Assembly: GCA_964648365.1 (NCBI GenBank)
Contig: CAZYLK010000125.1
Span: forward strand, 1-18,248
Source of the DNA: SURF-32 sp964648365
Lineage (GTDB): Bacteria > Planctomycetota > Phycisphaerae > UBA1845
Length of the DNA: 18,248 nt
Reading direction: 5' to 3'
In this document: positions 7,067 to 14,813 of the stretch, piece after piece
Position numbering within the stretch: position 1 is the first letter of the stretch
Layout of the letters: each line of letters opens with the position of its first letter
Notes under the pieces: generated by a model
Seen by the model: the letters and a program-made list of their open reading frames with translations, nothing else
The model's database searches: none
What the model was told of the DNA's origin: nothing
Program-made: the position numbers and the translations under genes

Positions 7067-7273
7067 TCACTCCACGATCATCGTCCCCGGCGATTCCATC
7101 TGGTACTCGGACTCCATCTCACCCGGCGAGCCGATTTCAGGCTCGGACGTGTGCTTCGACTCGCGGACCGTCGTCGTCGACTGCTTTTTGGAAGAACAGC
7201 CGACGTTCAGCACGGCCAGCGCGATCGCCGTCACTGCTGCAAGACTGACCATGCGTCTGATTTGAAATGCCAT
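7067..7273 (-). CDS. Small secreted protein, putative lipoprotein
   Basis: A 68-residue protein with Arg6-Arg7, a hydrophobic segment at about 8-24 (SLAAVTAIALAVLNVG) and Cys26, followed by a polar mature part SSKKQSTTTV. This looks like a lipoprotein signal; the lipobox is imperfect because position -3 is Asn (LNVGC), so plain secretion or an uncleaved anchor is also possible. The C-terminal half is acidic and Met-rich, with a loose repeat SPGEM / SPGTM. A strong ribosome site, GAGGAG (7284-7289 on the opposite strand), precedes the ATG and supports a real gene. It is a single-gene unit flanked by a stem-loop, divergent from yceH. I do not know its function. Confidence 0.7.
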   Translation of the reverse strand: MAFQIRRMVSLAAVTAIALAVLNVGCSSKKQSTTTVRESKHTSEPEIGSPGEMESEYQMESPGTMIVE

Positions 7274-7724
7274 CGGATTACTCCTCGAATACGGCTTCCC
7301 GCAGGAAGCCCATGCTGTCGGTTACACGCTTCCAGCCACCGTCCGCACTCGGCGGAGCCCGCGACGGCGCGCTCGCCGCACGGCGGGTGCTGACCCCGGG
7401 CCGGCGCTACATACGCTGACCCTCGTCGGCACGGGCGGATAGTCCCGGGAACGGCCCGGCGGCCGTACAGCCGCCGCTCGGCACCGCCGACGCGGTCATC
7501 GGCTCAGGATGATACTCGCACGAGCCTGCCCGCACAGGCCCGCACAATCCCGCATCCCGCCAGACCGCGCAGTCCCGCGCACCCGCGCACGGCGCACCGC
7601 TTTTCTTTCGCGAATCGCTGGCGTAGGCTCTTCTCGTCGGCCTGGCACTGCGGAGCAGGTTCCGCCGTCGCGGCCGCGGGGGAGCCCGGCCGCGCGAGGG
7701 CGGGCGGTGAGAGGGTAAGCCGGA
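7274..7724. other. Divergent intergenic region, small lipoprotein / yceH
   Basis: A 451-bp stretch without a supported gene between divergent genes. A 7-bp hairpin (GGCTTCC 7293-7299, GGAAGCC 7304-7310, loop CGCA) lies just upstream of the ribosome site of the small lipoprotein gene, within its leader. At 7529-7560 CCCGC recurs with 10-bp spacing (7529, 7539, 7549) and again at 7556. Open frames here have low-complexity Arg/Pro-rich translations and no recognisable protein. Confidence 0.5.
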
Positions 7725-8405
7725 ATGACCACGTCACTCAGCGCCGAAGAGCTGCGCCTGCTGGGCGTTCTGATCGAGAAGTCGATGACGACGCCGGAGG
7801 GCTATCCGCTGACGATCAACTCGATGGTCGCCGGCTGCAACCAGAAGCAGAATCGCGATCCGGTGGTGAGCTTCGACGAAGGCACGATCAGCCGCGCACT
7901 GCGAAACCTGCGCAACAAGGGCATCGCCGAGCAGGCGCCGCCGTCGCCGGGTGCGCGGTCGAACCGCTACCTGCACCGCGCCACCGAGCATTTCGGCTGG
8001 GACCGCCGCGAACTGGCCGTGATGACTGAGTTGATGCTGCGCGGGCCCCAGACGCCGGGCGAGCTGCGCACCCGCGCGGGCCGGATGACGCCCTTTCAGG
8101 ACGTGCAGTCCGTCGTCAACATTCTGGAGGGCCTCAAATCCGGCGAACACGTGTTCGTTGAGATGCTCCCGCGCGTTCCTGGCCAGTCGGCCAATCGCTG
8201 GCGACATCTGATCGGCGACGGTTCGGAGCCGCAGCCGGCCGCGGCCGCGCCACAGGACGCGGCAGCCTCCGCATCGGAACCTCGCGCTGCCGCCAATCCT
8301 GTCGCCTCACAGGGCGAGAGCCTCACCGAGCTTTCCGCCCGGGTCAGCGCCCTGGAGGCACGCATGAACGACCTCGCGCGACGCCTCGATGAACTGGAGC
8401 GATAG
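7725..8405 (+). CDS. yceH: YceH family protein (DUF480/UPF0502)
   Basis: A 226-residue protein that matches the YceH/DUF480 family closely: LSAEELRLLGVLIEKSMTTP at the start, YPLTINSMVAGCNQKQNRDPVV at about 27-48, and the second half WDRRELAVMTELMLRGPQTPGELRTRAGRM (about 88-118). The family folds as two tandem winged helices, suggesting nucleic-acid binding, but its cellular role is not established. After residue about 165 comes an Ala/Pro-rich linker and a short C-terminal coiled coil, LSARVSALEARMNDLARRLDELER, which family members commonly carry. The start at ATG 7725 has GAGGG about 10 bases upstream. It is apparently monocistronic. Confidence 0.9.
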   Translation: MTTSLSAEELRLLGVLIEKSMTTPEGYPLTINSMVAGCNQKQNRDPVVSFDEGTISRALRNLRNKGIAEQAPPSPGARSNRYLHRATEHFGWDRRELAVMTELMLRGPQTPGELRTRAGRMTPFQDVQSVVNILEGLKSGEHVFVEMLPRVPGQSANRWRHLIGDGSEPQPAAAAPQDAAASASEPRAAANPVASQGESLTELSARVSALEARMNDLARRLDELER

Positions 8406-8519
8406 CAGGCCGGCGCCCGAGCGGCCTCGGATTCTGAAACCACCCGGCTCGCCGCGCACGCCGCTGCGCTCGGGGCTGCGTCTCTCGGACCGCCGCGTGA
8501 ATCCGGGGCCGCGTTTCGT

Positions 8520-8525
8520 TATACT
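8520..8525 (+). promoter_or_regulatory. Candidate -10 box for the secreted protein gene
   Basis: TATACT, five of six matches to the sigma70 -10 consensus, stands out in very GC-rich DNA about 100 bp upstream of the ATG at 8626. The best -35 at 17-bp spacing is GTGAAT (8497-8502), which is poor, so this is a suggestion only. Confidence 0.35.
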
Positions 8526-8625
8526 GGCCTCGCGGGAGGCGGGGTCGGCCGTCTCCGCCGCAAGTGGGGCGTGCATGTTCGGGATTTCATGCACCGATCA
8601 TCCGTTTGACACTGGGGAGCAAGAC

Positions 8626-9648
8626 ATGAACAGCGCGAAGACGAGTCGACATTGGATCATGACCGTGGCGGCCGCGTCGATGGCGGTATGCCTGTTGGCG
8701 ACGAGCGGGTCGGCGCGCGGCGCGACGCCCGCATTCGCGGACGACGGCCTGACGCCGGAGCTGCGCCAGGAACTCTACGGGCACCTGGACGGGCCGACGA
8801 CCAGCCGCGTGGATCGCGACGTGGTCATCGTCCATCGCTCGAAGCCCATCGTGTACTTCGGCATGTATCGGGCCAGCATGATGACCGAGCCGGGCTGGGA
8901 TCTCTACGCCCGCTCCGTCAACTGGGCCAATGACAATCGCAACCCGGCCGATTCCAAGGTCTGGCTGGCGACCTACAACGGTACGCTCGATCCGGACTTC
9001 AGCGCCGAGCGTGACGGGATCGCGGTTTACAACTACCTGATCAACACGATGGGCTTCCCCGTGGACAACGTTCACGTCGCCCATCAGACGAGCATCGAGA
9101 CCGGCAACTTCGCCGGATACGACATCGTCCTGTACGTCAATCTGTATCCGCGCAACGCCACCAACGTGCTCAACCAGGGCAAGCCCTTCGTGACCGTGTC
9201 GCCGGGCGAGACGGACGAACTCGGGATCGGAACCGGCGAAGGGACGATGCACGAAGTCCGTACGAACGTCTTCGTGCTCAACAACGCGCATCCAATCACC
9301 GAGCCGTACGGCACCGGTCAGCTTGACTTGCAGGCGGGCATGTGGATGGACGCCACGACCGCGGCCGGAGAGGGGATCGTGCTCATCGCCGCCGACAACC
9401 GTCCGACCACCTGCGGCGGCGGCGAGAAGCTCAAGGTCAAATGCAAGAAGGGTAAGCTGACCGCCAAGATCAAGGGCGGTGTGCCGGAAGCCGTGCTGAC
9501 TGTCACGCTGGACACGGGCGAATCCACGCAGGTGAACGTCAACGACAAGGGCAAGGCCAAGGCCAAGTTCAAGAAAGTCGAGAGCGGCGAGCGAACCGTC
9601 ACCGTCCTCGAGTGCGGCTTGCAGAAGACCACGGACTGCCCGGAATAG
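8626..9648 (+). CDS. Secreted protein of unknown function with Lys-rich C-terminal module
   Basis: A 340-residue exported protein. A signal peptide is clear: a basic start MNSAKTSRHW, a hydrophobic core (MTVAAASMAVCLLATSGSA) and an Ala-rich cleavage region. The middle (about 60-250) alternates beta strands and helices, with YDIVLYVNLYP and GKPFVTVSPGETDELG. This recalls a class I amidotransferase-like or ThuA-like Rossmann fold, but no Cys-His-Glu triad is evident, so function is not assigned. The last 85 residues form a separate module, starting at CGGGEKLKVKCKKGKLTAKI and including GKAKAKFKKV; similar Lys-rich beta modules occur at the C-termini of planctomycete secreted proteins, as I recall. 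ATG 8626 has GGGGAG about 8 bases upstream. The gene ends before a strong hairpin at 9695. Confidence 0.7.
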   Translation: MNSAKTSRHWIMTVAAASMAVCLLATSGSARGATPAFADDGLTPELRQELYGHLDGPTTSRVDRDVVIVHRSKPIVYFGMYRASMMTEPGWDLYARSVNWANDNRNPADSKVWLATYNGTLDPDFSAERDGIAVYNYLINTMGFPVDNVHVAHQTSIETGNFAGYDIVLYVNLYPRNATNVLNQGKPFVTVSPGETDELGIGTGEGTMHEVRTNVFVLNNAHPITEPYGTGQLDLQAGMWMDATTAAGEGIVLIAADNRPTTCGGGEKLKVKCKKGKLTAKIKGGVPEAVLTVTLDTGESTQVNVNDKGKAKAKFKKVESGERTVTVLECGLQKTTDCPE

Positions 9649-9694
9649 CGATCGACTGCTCAACCGGCCCGCGCAAACTTGTTGATCGAACTGA

Positions 9695-9727
9695 CGGAGG
9701 GCGGCGGTATCAGATCGCCGCCCTCCG
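9695..9727. terminator. Hairpin between convergent genes
   Basis: A perfect 12-bp stem, CGGAGGGCGGCG (9695-9706) with CGCCGCCCTCCG (9716-9727), around the loop GTATCAGAT. It lies between the + strand secreted protein gene (ends 9648) and the minus-strand fabF (ends 9823), the position of a shared bidirectional terminator. The T-tract is poor on both sides (CGTTGTCATTT on the + side). Confidence 0.6.
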
Positions 9728-9822
9728 CGTTGTCATTTCTCAACTCGAACCGCCAGTGCACAGGCGCGACAACGCGGCGGAGATCGCCCGCGTCCGAATC
9801 GCCGCAGGCGACATTCGCCGAT

Positions 9823-11067
9823 CTACTTCTCGAAGCGTTTGATCACGATCGACGCGTTATGGCCGCCGAAGCCGAACGAATTGCTCATCGCGGCCCGGAG
9901 GGGCATGTCGCGGGCGGTGTTGGGGACGTAGTCCAGGTCGCACCCTTCGCCCGGGTGGTCGAGGTTGATCGTCGGCGGAACCACCGACTGCACGACGGCG
10001 CGGACGCTGGCGATCAGTTCGATCCCGCCGCTGGCGCCGAGCGAATGGCCGACGGAACTCTTGGTGCTGCTGACGGCCAGTCGGCGGGCATGACCGGCGA
10101 AGACGGTTTTGATGGCGACGGTCTCCGCCACGTCGCCCAACGGCGTGCTGGTGCCGTGGGCGTTGATGTAATCGACGTCGTCCGGGTTAAGCCCCGCGTC
10201 TGCCAGGGCCAGACGCATGGCGGCCGCGCCGCCCGCGCCGTCTTCCAGCGGCTGCGTAATATGCCCCGCGTCCGACGTGACGCCGCAGCCGACGACCTCC
10301 GCCAGGATCGTCGCGCCGCGAGCCTGAGCGGACTGAAGTTCTTCAAAAACGAGGATCCCCGCGCCCTCGCCGAGGACGAAGCCGTCCCGGTCGCGATCGA
10401 AGGGGCGGCTCGCCCGAGGGGGATCGTCATTGCGCGGGCTCAGCGCCTTCATGGCGGCGAAGGCGGACAGCCCCAGCGGCGTCAAGGCCGCTTCGGACCC
10501 GCCGGTGAGCACCACGTCGGCCGCGCCGCGGCGGATGGCGTTGAGGGCGTCGCCCATCGCATTGGTGGCCGAGGCGCAGGCCGTGGCCACCGCGGCGCTG
10601 ATCCCCTTGGCGCCGAGTTCCATCGAGATGTTCCCGGCGGCGGCGTTGACCATCAGCTTGGGGATAGTGAACGCGGAGACCTTGTCCGGGCCTTTGTTTT
10701 CCAGTCGTGAGTGCTGGACCTCCAGCTCTTCCAGCCCGCCGATGCCCGAGCCAACGATCACGCCGACGCGGCCGGCGTTGGACTCGGTGATCTGGAGTCC
10801 GGATTCCCGCAGGGCGTCGCGGGCCGCGGCCAGCGCAAACTGCGAAAAGCGGTCCAGCCGCTTGACGGTCCGCCGGTCGATCTGCTTGTCCGGATCGAAG
10901 TCCCAGCACTGGCCGCCGAAGCGCACGTCGAACGCGGAGGCGTCGAAGCGCGTGACGGGACCGACGCCGCTGCGACCCTCGATCAGTCCTTCCCAGAACT
11001 GATCGACGGTGTTGCCCAGAGGCGTGATGGCGCCCATCCCGGTGATGACGACCCGGCGCTGCGACAT
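9823..11067 (-). CDS. fabF: 3-oxoacyl-ACP synthase II (KAS II)
   Basis: FabF condenses malonyl-ACP with acyl-ACP in the elongation cycle of type II fatty-acid synthesis in the cytoplasm. The 414-residue length is standard. It starts MSQRRVVITGMG and has the Cys-His-His catalytic set: Cys164 in TACASATNA, His304 in NAHGTSTPLGD, His341 in SSVGHSLGASG, plus the C-terminal GFGGHN loop. I chose ATG 11067, 8 bases after the acpP stop; a GTG at 11076 overlaps that stop as TAGTG and would add three residues, but its spacing to the AAGGG ribosome site is only three bases. It is the last gene of the fab cluster and probably shares a transcript with acpP, as is usual. Confidence 0.97.
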   Translation of the reverse strand: MSQRRVVITGMGAITPLGNTVDQFWEGLIEGRSGVGPVTRFDASAFDVRFGGQCWDFDPDKQIDRRTVKRLDRFSQFALAAARDALRESGLQITESNAGRVGVIVGSGIGGLEELEVQHSRLENKGPDKVSAFTIPKLMVNAAAGNISMELGAKGISAAVATACASATNAMGDALNAIRRGAADVVLTGGSEAALTPLGLSAFAAMKALSPRNDDPPRASRPFDRDRDGFVLGEGAGILVFEELQSAQARGATILAEVVGCGVTSDAGHITQPLEDGAGGAAAMRLALADAGLNPDDVDYINAHGTSTPLGDVAETVAIKTVFAGHARRLAVSSTKSSVGHSLGASGGIELIASVRAVVQSVVPPTINLDHPGEGCDLDYVPNTARDMPLRAAMSNSFGFGGHNASIVIKRFEK

Positions 11068-11075
11068 CGCGTTCA

Positions 11076-11330
11076 CTAGCCCTTCGCGTCCATCTGGCGC
11101 TCGACGTAGTCCACGGCATCGCCGACGGTCTTGAGCTTCTCAGCCTCCTCGTCGGGGATGGACATGTCGAACTCGTCCTCCAGCTCCATGACCAGCTCGA
11201 CGGTGTCGAGCGAGTCGGCGTGCAGGTCTTCGACGAAGGACGTGCTGGCCTCGATTTCGGCTTTGTCCACGCCCATCTGGTCGGCCACGATCTGGACGAC
11301 CTTTTCGAGGATTTCTTCGCGGTTCGCCAC
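11076..11330 (-). CDS. acpP: Acyl carrier protein
   Basis: ACP carries the growing acyl chain on a 4'-phosphopantetheine attached to Ser40 in the HADSLDTVELVMELE motif. The 84-residue, strongly acidic protein is of usual length and shows all four helices, including FDMSIPDEEAEKLKTVGDAVDYV. The start is GTG at 11330: it follows an excellent GGAGGA (11339-11344 on the opposite strand) by eight bases, and the protein then begins with the normal ANREEILEKVVQIV. The upstream in-frame ATG at 11375 would add 15 Arg-rich residues foreign to the family. It lies eight bases upstream of fabF. A 242-bp gap to fabG contains a likely promoter. Confidence 0.96.
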   Translation of the reverse strand: MANREEILEKVVQIVADQMGVDKAEIEASTSFVEDLHADSLDTVELVMELEDEFDMSIPDEEAEKLKTVGDAVDYVERQMDAKG

Positions 11331-11431
11331 CTTATGATTCCTCCGTTGTCGGGCACAGCGCCGCGACGCTTTCAACCTCTGCCCGAGTTCAGACTTCCAT
11401 TTCAGACCAGATCCCCGGCCGTTGCGGAGCG

Positions 11432-11460
11432 ATCATAGTCGTGCGGTCAAACAGCCGCAA
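11432..11460 (-). promoter_or_regulatory. Candidate promoter for acpP-fabF
   Basis: Read on the minus strand, TTGCGG (11455-11460) and TATGAT (11432-11437) are separated by exactly 17 bases. The -10 box matches consensus at five of six, the -35 at three (TTG). It sits about 100 bp upstream of the acpP start in the 242-bp fabG-acpP gap, and would let acpP and fabF be transcribed apart from the upstream fab genes, in keeping with the high demand for ACP. Confidence 0.4.
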
Positions 11461-11572
11461 TCGCGGGCCGCCGGGTGACGGCCGGGCTTCGAGCCCACCG
11501 CCGAGCGGTTCCGGCGCCCCTTCGCTCGCCCGCCGCGGGCCGATACGCCGGCCTGCGGGGCGGGCGGGAATC

Positions 11573-12331
11573 CTACATGCGCAGCCCGCCGTCCACAATG
11601 AGCACTTGCCCCGTGATATACCCGGCGGCGGGGCTGGCCAGGAAGGCCACCGTCTCGGCGATCTCCTCGGCCGTGCCGAACCGGTTCAGCGGGATCAGCG
11701 ACTTCGCCCCCTCTTTGACTTTCTCGGGCAGGACGTCAGTCATGTCGGTCTCGATGAACCCGGGGGCCACCGCGTTGCACGTGATCTTCCGCTTCCCCAG
11801 TTCCTTCGCGATGCTCTTGGTCAGGCCGATCAGCCCGGCCTTGCTGGCAGCGTAATTCGCCTGACCGGCATTGCCCATCACGCCCGAGACGCTGGAGACG
11901 TTGACGATCCGCCCGTAGCGCCCCTGGACCATCATCCGGCTCACGCCGCGGCAGAACCAGAACGCGGATCGAAGGTTCGTCGTCAGCACGTCCTCGAACT
12001 GGTCGTCGTCCATCGACATGACCAGTCCGTCGCGGGTGATCCCGGCGTTGTTGACCAGGATCTGCACCTTGTCGTACTTGGCGCCGACGTCCTCAATCAG
12101 GGCGGTGATGGCGTCCTTATCGCACACGTCAATCGCGCGCGGGTCGATGCGGCCGGGGGCTTCGCGTCCGGTTGCCTCCTCGGCCAGGGATTGGAGCTTC
12201 GACGCGTCGCGGGCGCAGGCGACCACGGTGCAGCCCCGGCCCGCAAGGGCCAGGCAGATGGCACGTCCGATCCCGCGGCTGCCCCCGGTGACGAGGGCGA
12301 TCTGATCCTGCATGGTCTGCGTGCTGGTCAT
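11573..12331 (-). CDS. fabG: 3-oxoacyl-ACP reductase
   Basis: FabG is an NADPH-dependent short-chain dehydrogenase that reduces 3-oxoacyl-ACP to 3-hydroxyacyl-ACP. The 252-residue protein has the cofactor motif TGGSRGIG (15-22), the structural NNAG (94-97) and the catalytic Ser147, Tyr160 and Lys164 in VSSVSG and YAASK, with Ser-Tyr spacing as in E. coli FabG. It ends ITGQVLIVDGGLRM, the usual C-terminus. I chose ATG 12331 (MTSTQTMQDQ), with GGGAGA about ten bases upstream; ATG 12313 (MQDQIALVTGG) is a possible shorter start. It lies 47 bp downstream of fabD and probably shares its transcript. The fab context separates it from the many unrelated short-chain dehydrogenases. Confidence 0.96.
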   Translation of the reverse strand: MTSTQTMQDQIALVTGGSRGIGRAICLALAGRGCTVVACARDASKLQSLAEEATGREAPGRIDPRAIDVCDKDAITALIEDVGAKYDKVQILVNNAGITRDGLVMSMDDDQFEDVLTTNLRSAFWFCRGVSRMMVQGRYGRIVNVSSVSGVMGNAGQANYAASKAGLIGLTKSIAKELGKRKITCNAVAPGFIETDMTDVLPEKVKEGAKSLIPLNRFGTAEEIAETVAFLASPAAGYITGQVLIVDGGLRM

Positions 12332-12378
12332 GGTGGTCTGCTCTCCCGTGGGCGGCTTCGTGGTCGTCCGGCGACGGC

Positions 12379-13314
12379 TCAATCGGCGGCGAGCAGCGCA
12401 TCGACCTCGGCCGGTCCGTTCACCGCCTGGGCCGGCATGCGCCGGTCGATCTTTCGCAAAAGGCCCGTCAGGACGCGTCCCGGCCCGAATTCGACGAACG
12501 ACCGGGCACCGTCGGCTACCATACGCTCCACGCAACGCTGCCACAAGACGGGCTCGGTGAGCTGCCGGGTGAGGGCGATCCGCACGCCGTCGGCGTCGCC
12601 GTGGTACTGGGCGTCGACGTTTCGCACGACGGGGATCGCCGCCGGTTGGATCGCGGATTCTGCCAGGACCGCCCGCAGCCCCTCCGCTGCCGGCGCCATC
12701 AGTGGCGAGTGAAACGCGCCCGCGACACCAAGCCGGACCGCCCGAACGCCGACCTCTGCCGCGGCCGCTTCGACCCGGTCGAGTGCGTCCGTCGAACCGC
12801 TGATGACAACCTGTCCCGGGCAGTTGAAGTTGGCTGCGACGAGCACGCCGCTGCCGCGGGCCTTGTCGCAAACGGCCGCTGCGGATGCCTCGTCTGCGCC
12901 GATCAGCGAGATCATCCCGCTGGGGGCGGCCTCGGCGGCCTGCTGCATCAGCTGGCCGCGCCGGCGGACCAGGCGCAGGGCGTCCGCGAACTCCAGCGCC
13001 CCGGCGGCATACAGCGCGGTGTATTCGCCCAGGCTCAGGCCGCCCGTCCGCGCGAAGCGGGTGGCCTTACCGCCGCGCTCCTCGAACATGGCCCAGATGG
13101 CCGCGCTGGTGACGAAGATCGCCGGCTGCTGAATGTCCGTCTGTTCCAGCCGTTCAGCCGGCCCCTCAAAGCAAATCTGTGAAATGTCGAACCCGAGGAT
13201 GTCGGTGGCGCGCTCAAACACGTCGCGGGCCGCGGCGCTGGCGTCGAACGCCTCGCGCCCCATCCCGACGGATTGCGCTCCCTGCCCGGTAAAGATGACC
13301 GCTGTCGTACTCAT
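12379..13314 (-). CDS. fabD: Malonyl-CoA:ACP transacylase
   Basis: FabD moves malonyl from CoA to ACP, supplying the extender unit for FabH and FabF. The 311-residue protein begins MSTTAVIFTGQGAQSVGMG, containing the oxyanion-hole GQG, and has the Ser nucleophile at Ser94 in TGGLSLGEYTAL and the partner His202 in AGAFHSPLM. The elbow reads GLSLGE where most FabD enzymes have GHSLGE, so the residue before the nucleophile is Leu and not His; I believe this form is found in planctomycetes. ATG 13314 is preceded by GGAGG five bases upstream, which rules out the longer frame upstream. It is 47 bp ahead of fabG and 207 bp after fabH. Confidence 0.96.
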   Translation of the reverse strand: MSTTAVIFTGQGAQSVGMGREAFDASAAARDVFERATDILGFDISQICFEGPAERLEQTDIQQPAIFVTSAAIWAMFEERGGKATRFARTGGLSLGEYTALYAAGALEFADALRLVRRRGQLMQQAAEAAPSGMISLIGADEASAAAVCDKARGSGVLVAANFNCPGQVVISGSTDALDRVEAAAAEVGVRAVRLGVAGAFHSPLMAPAAEGLRAVLAESAIQPAAIPVVRNVDAQYHGDADGVRIALTRQLTEPVLWQRCVERMVADGARSFVEFGPGRVLTGLLRKIDRRMPAQAVNGPAEVDALLAAD

Positions 13315-13490
13315 GACGCCTCCGCAACTCTCTCGCTGTGACGCCGGCGGGCGAACGCGCTCCGCACAGGCTCGGCCGACACACGCCCCCGTGCCTACCC
13401 GCCTGCCGCGACGGGCGCCTGTCACGCCACACTCCCGGCTTGAAAGCGCTTGAAAGCCGGGGCTCTGAGGGCGTCGCCGCGTCTCTTCCC

Positions 13491-13514
13491 CTCCGTGCCT
13501 CCGTGCCTCCGTGC
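13491..13514. repeat. Tandem 8-bp repeat in fabH-fabD spacer
   Basis: Three exact copies of CTCCGTGC in tandem (reading GCACGGAG on the fab coding strand), just after the fabH stop. Nearby, CTTGAAAGC occurs twice (about 13439-13457). Short GCACGGAG-type tandem tracts turn up between genes in many bacterial genomes, from memory; no function is known to me. Confidence 0.6.
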
Positions 13515-13521
13515 CTTCCCC

Positions 13522-14514
13522 CTAGATCCTCCACACCGCCGCCGCCCACGTCAGCCCCGCGCCCAGGCCGATGGTCAGAATCAGGTCGCCCGAGTGCAGG
13601 ATGCCGCTGCGACGCGATTCATCGAGGGCGACCGCGATCGACGCGGCTGACGTGTTGCCGTAGCGGTCGATGTTGACCGCGATCTTGTCGAGCGGCAGGC
13701 CCATTTTCTCACGGACGGACTCGATGATGCGCAGGTTCGACTGGTGCGGAATCACGAGCCGGATGTCCTCCGGGCGCAGGCCCGTCGAAGCAAGGGCTTC
13801 GTCGATCAGTTCCCGCATCTTCTGCACGGCGAATTTGTACACCTCGCGGCCGTTCATCCGCAGGTAGTGGAGCCGCTCGGCCACGGTCGTTTCGCTGGCC
13901 GGCAGAGCAGTGCCTCCGCCGGGCATCCAGATGTCTTTGGTGCGTTTGCCGTCCGTGCCCAGCCGCGTGAACAGCAGCCCGCTCCGACCATCATCGGACC
14001 GACCGAGCACGGCCGCCCCGGCGGCGTCACCGAAGAGCACCGCGGTGTTGCGATCCTGATAGTCCATGAAACGCGTCAGCGTCTCAGCTCCGATGACCAG
14101 CGCTGTGTTGACCGTGCCGGCCGAGATCATGCTGGACGCGACGACCACGCCGTAGAGAAACCCGCTGCACGCGGCGCCGACGTCAAACGCGGGCACCCCT
14201 GTGGCGCCGATCAGATGCTGAACGTGCGACGCGGTGGACGGCACGAGCGTGTCGGGCGTCGCGGTGCAGACGATGATGATGTCAAGGTCGGTGGGGCGGA
14301 TGCCGGCGTCTTCGAGCGCGGCCTGCGCCGCCCGCGCGGCCAGCGCGGCCGTGGCTTCGCCCTCGGCGGCGCGACGCCGCTCCTTGATGCCGGTCCGCGA
14401 GGTGATCCACTCGTCGCTCGTGTCCAGGTAGGACTCGAAGAAGGCGTTGGTCATCACGTCCGCCGGGACGTAATGGCCGGTTCCCTTCAACGCCACCGGT
14501 AGCAAAGCGGACAT
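13522..14514 (-). CDS. fabH: 3-oxoacyl-ACP synthase III (KAS III)
   Basis: FabH starts fatty-acid synthesis by condensing acetyl-CoA (or a branched primer) with malonyl-ACP. The 330-residue protein has the Cys-His-Asn triad: Cys116 in DVGAACSGFLYG, His257 in VIPHQSNLRI and Asn287 in RYGNTSAAS, with WITSRTGIKERR near the N-terminus and a GAGLTWAAAV C-terminus, all typical. ATG 14514 has AGGA nine bases upstream. It is the first fatty-acid gene of the cluster; a 299-bp gap separates it from rpmF, where plsX commonly lies in other bacteria, and a 207-bp spacer with tandem repeats separates it from fabD. Primer preference cannot be told from sequence by eye. Confidence 0.96.
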   Translation of the reverse strand: MSALLPVALKGTGHYVPADVMTNAFFESYLDTSDEWITSRTGIKERRRAAEGEATAALAARAAQAALEDAGIRPTDLDIIIVCTATPDTLVPSTASHVQHLIGATGVPAFDVGAACSGFLYGVVVASSMISAGTVNTALVIGAETLTRFMDYQDRNTAVLFGDAAGAAVLGRSDDGRSGLLFTRLGTDGKRTKDIWMPGGGTALPASETTVAERLHYLRMNGREVYKFAVQKMRELIDEALASTGLRPEDIRLVIPHQSNLRIIESVREKMGLPLDKIAVNIDRYGNTSAASIAVALDESRRSGILHSGDLILTIGLGAGLTWAAAVWRI

Positions 14515-14813
14515 AGCCTGATCCTAGGACCGGCGCCTTGTCGGCGTCGAGCAGAGCGGCGTCGCGGGGCGCCTCGCGTGGGCGCAGCGATGCAGAATCG
14601 AAGCCGGACGGCGTCCGGGTGCGTCTGCCGCGCAGAGTTGAATGCGGCGTCCGAAGCCGGCAAGCTCATGCCGCGCAGACGCAGACGCCGGGCCGGCGCA
14701 GACGGCAACACGCCGGCCGATGAAGGGTCCAGCGCCGCCGGCGCCGCGCATCGCGCCGCTGCCCGGCGATCGTGATGCTGCCCGGGACAGGTCCAGGGCC
14801 GGCCGGAGCGACA
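14515..14813. other. Gap between rpmF and fabH without plsX
   Basis: A 299-bp stretch where plsX is commonly found in rpmF-plsX-fabH clusters. No frame on the minus strand shows the PlsX start (a DAMGGDxAP-like segment) or other PlsX sequence, and the space is far too short for the roughly 330-residue protein. The DNA is GC-rich, with a small hairpin (CCGGACGGCGTCCGG, about 14605-14619) and repeats of TGCCGCGCAG. It may carry the fabH promoter; none is convincing. Confidence 0.5.

Noticed and set aside
8587..9663. 358-codon minus-strand frame opposite the secreted protein
   Set aside because: It mirrors the + strand codons; the + strand has a ribosome site, a signal peptide and a coherent C-terminal module.
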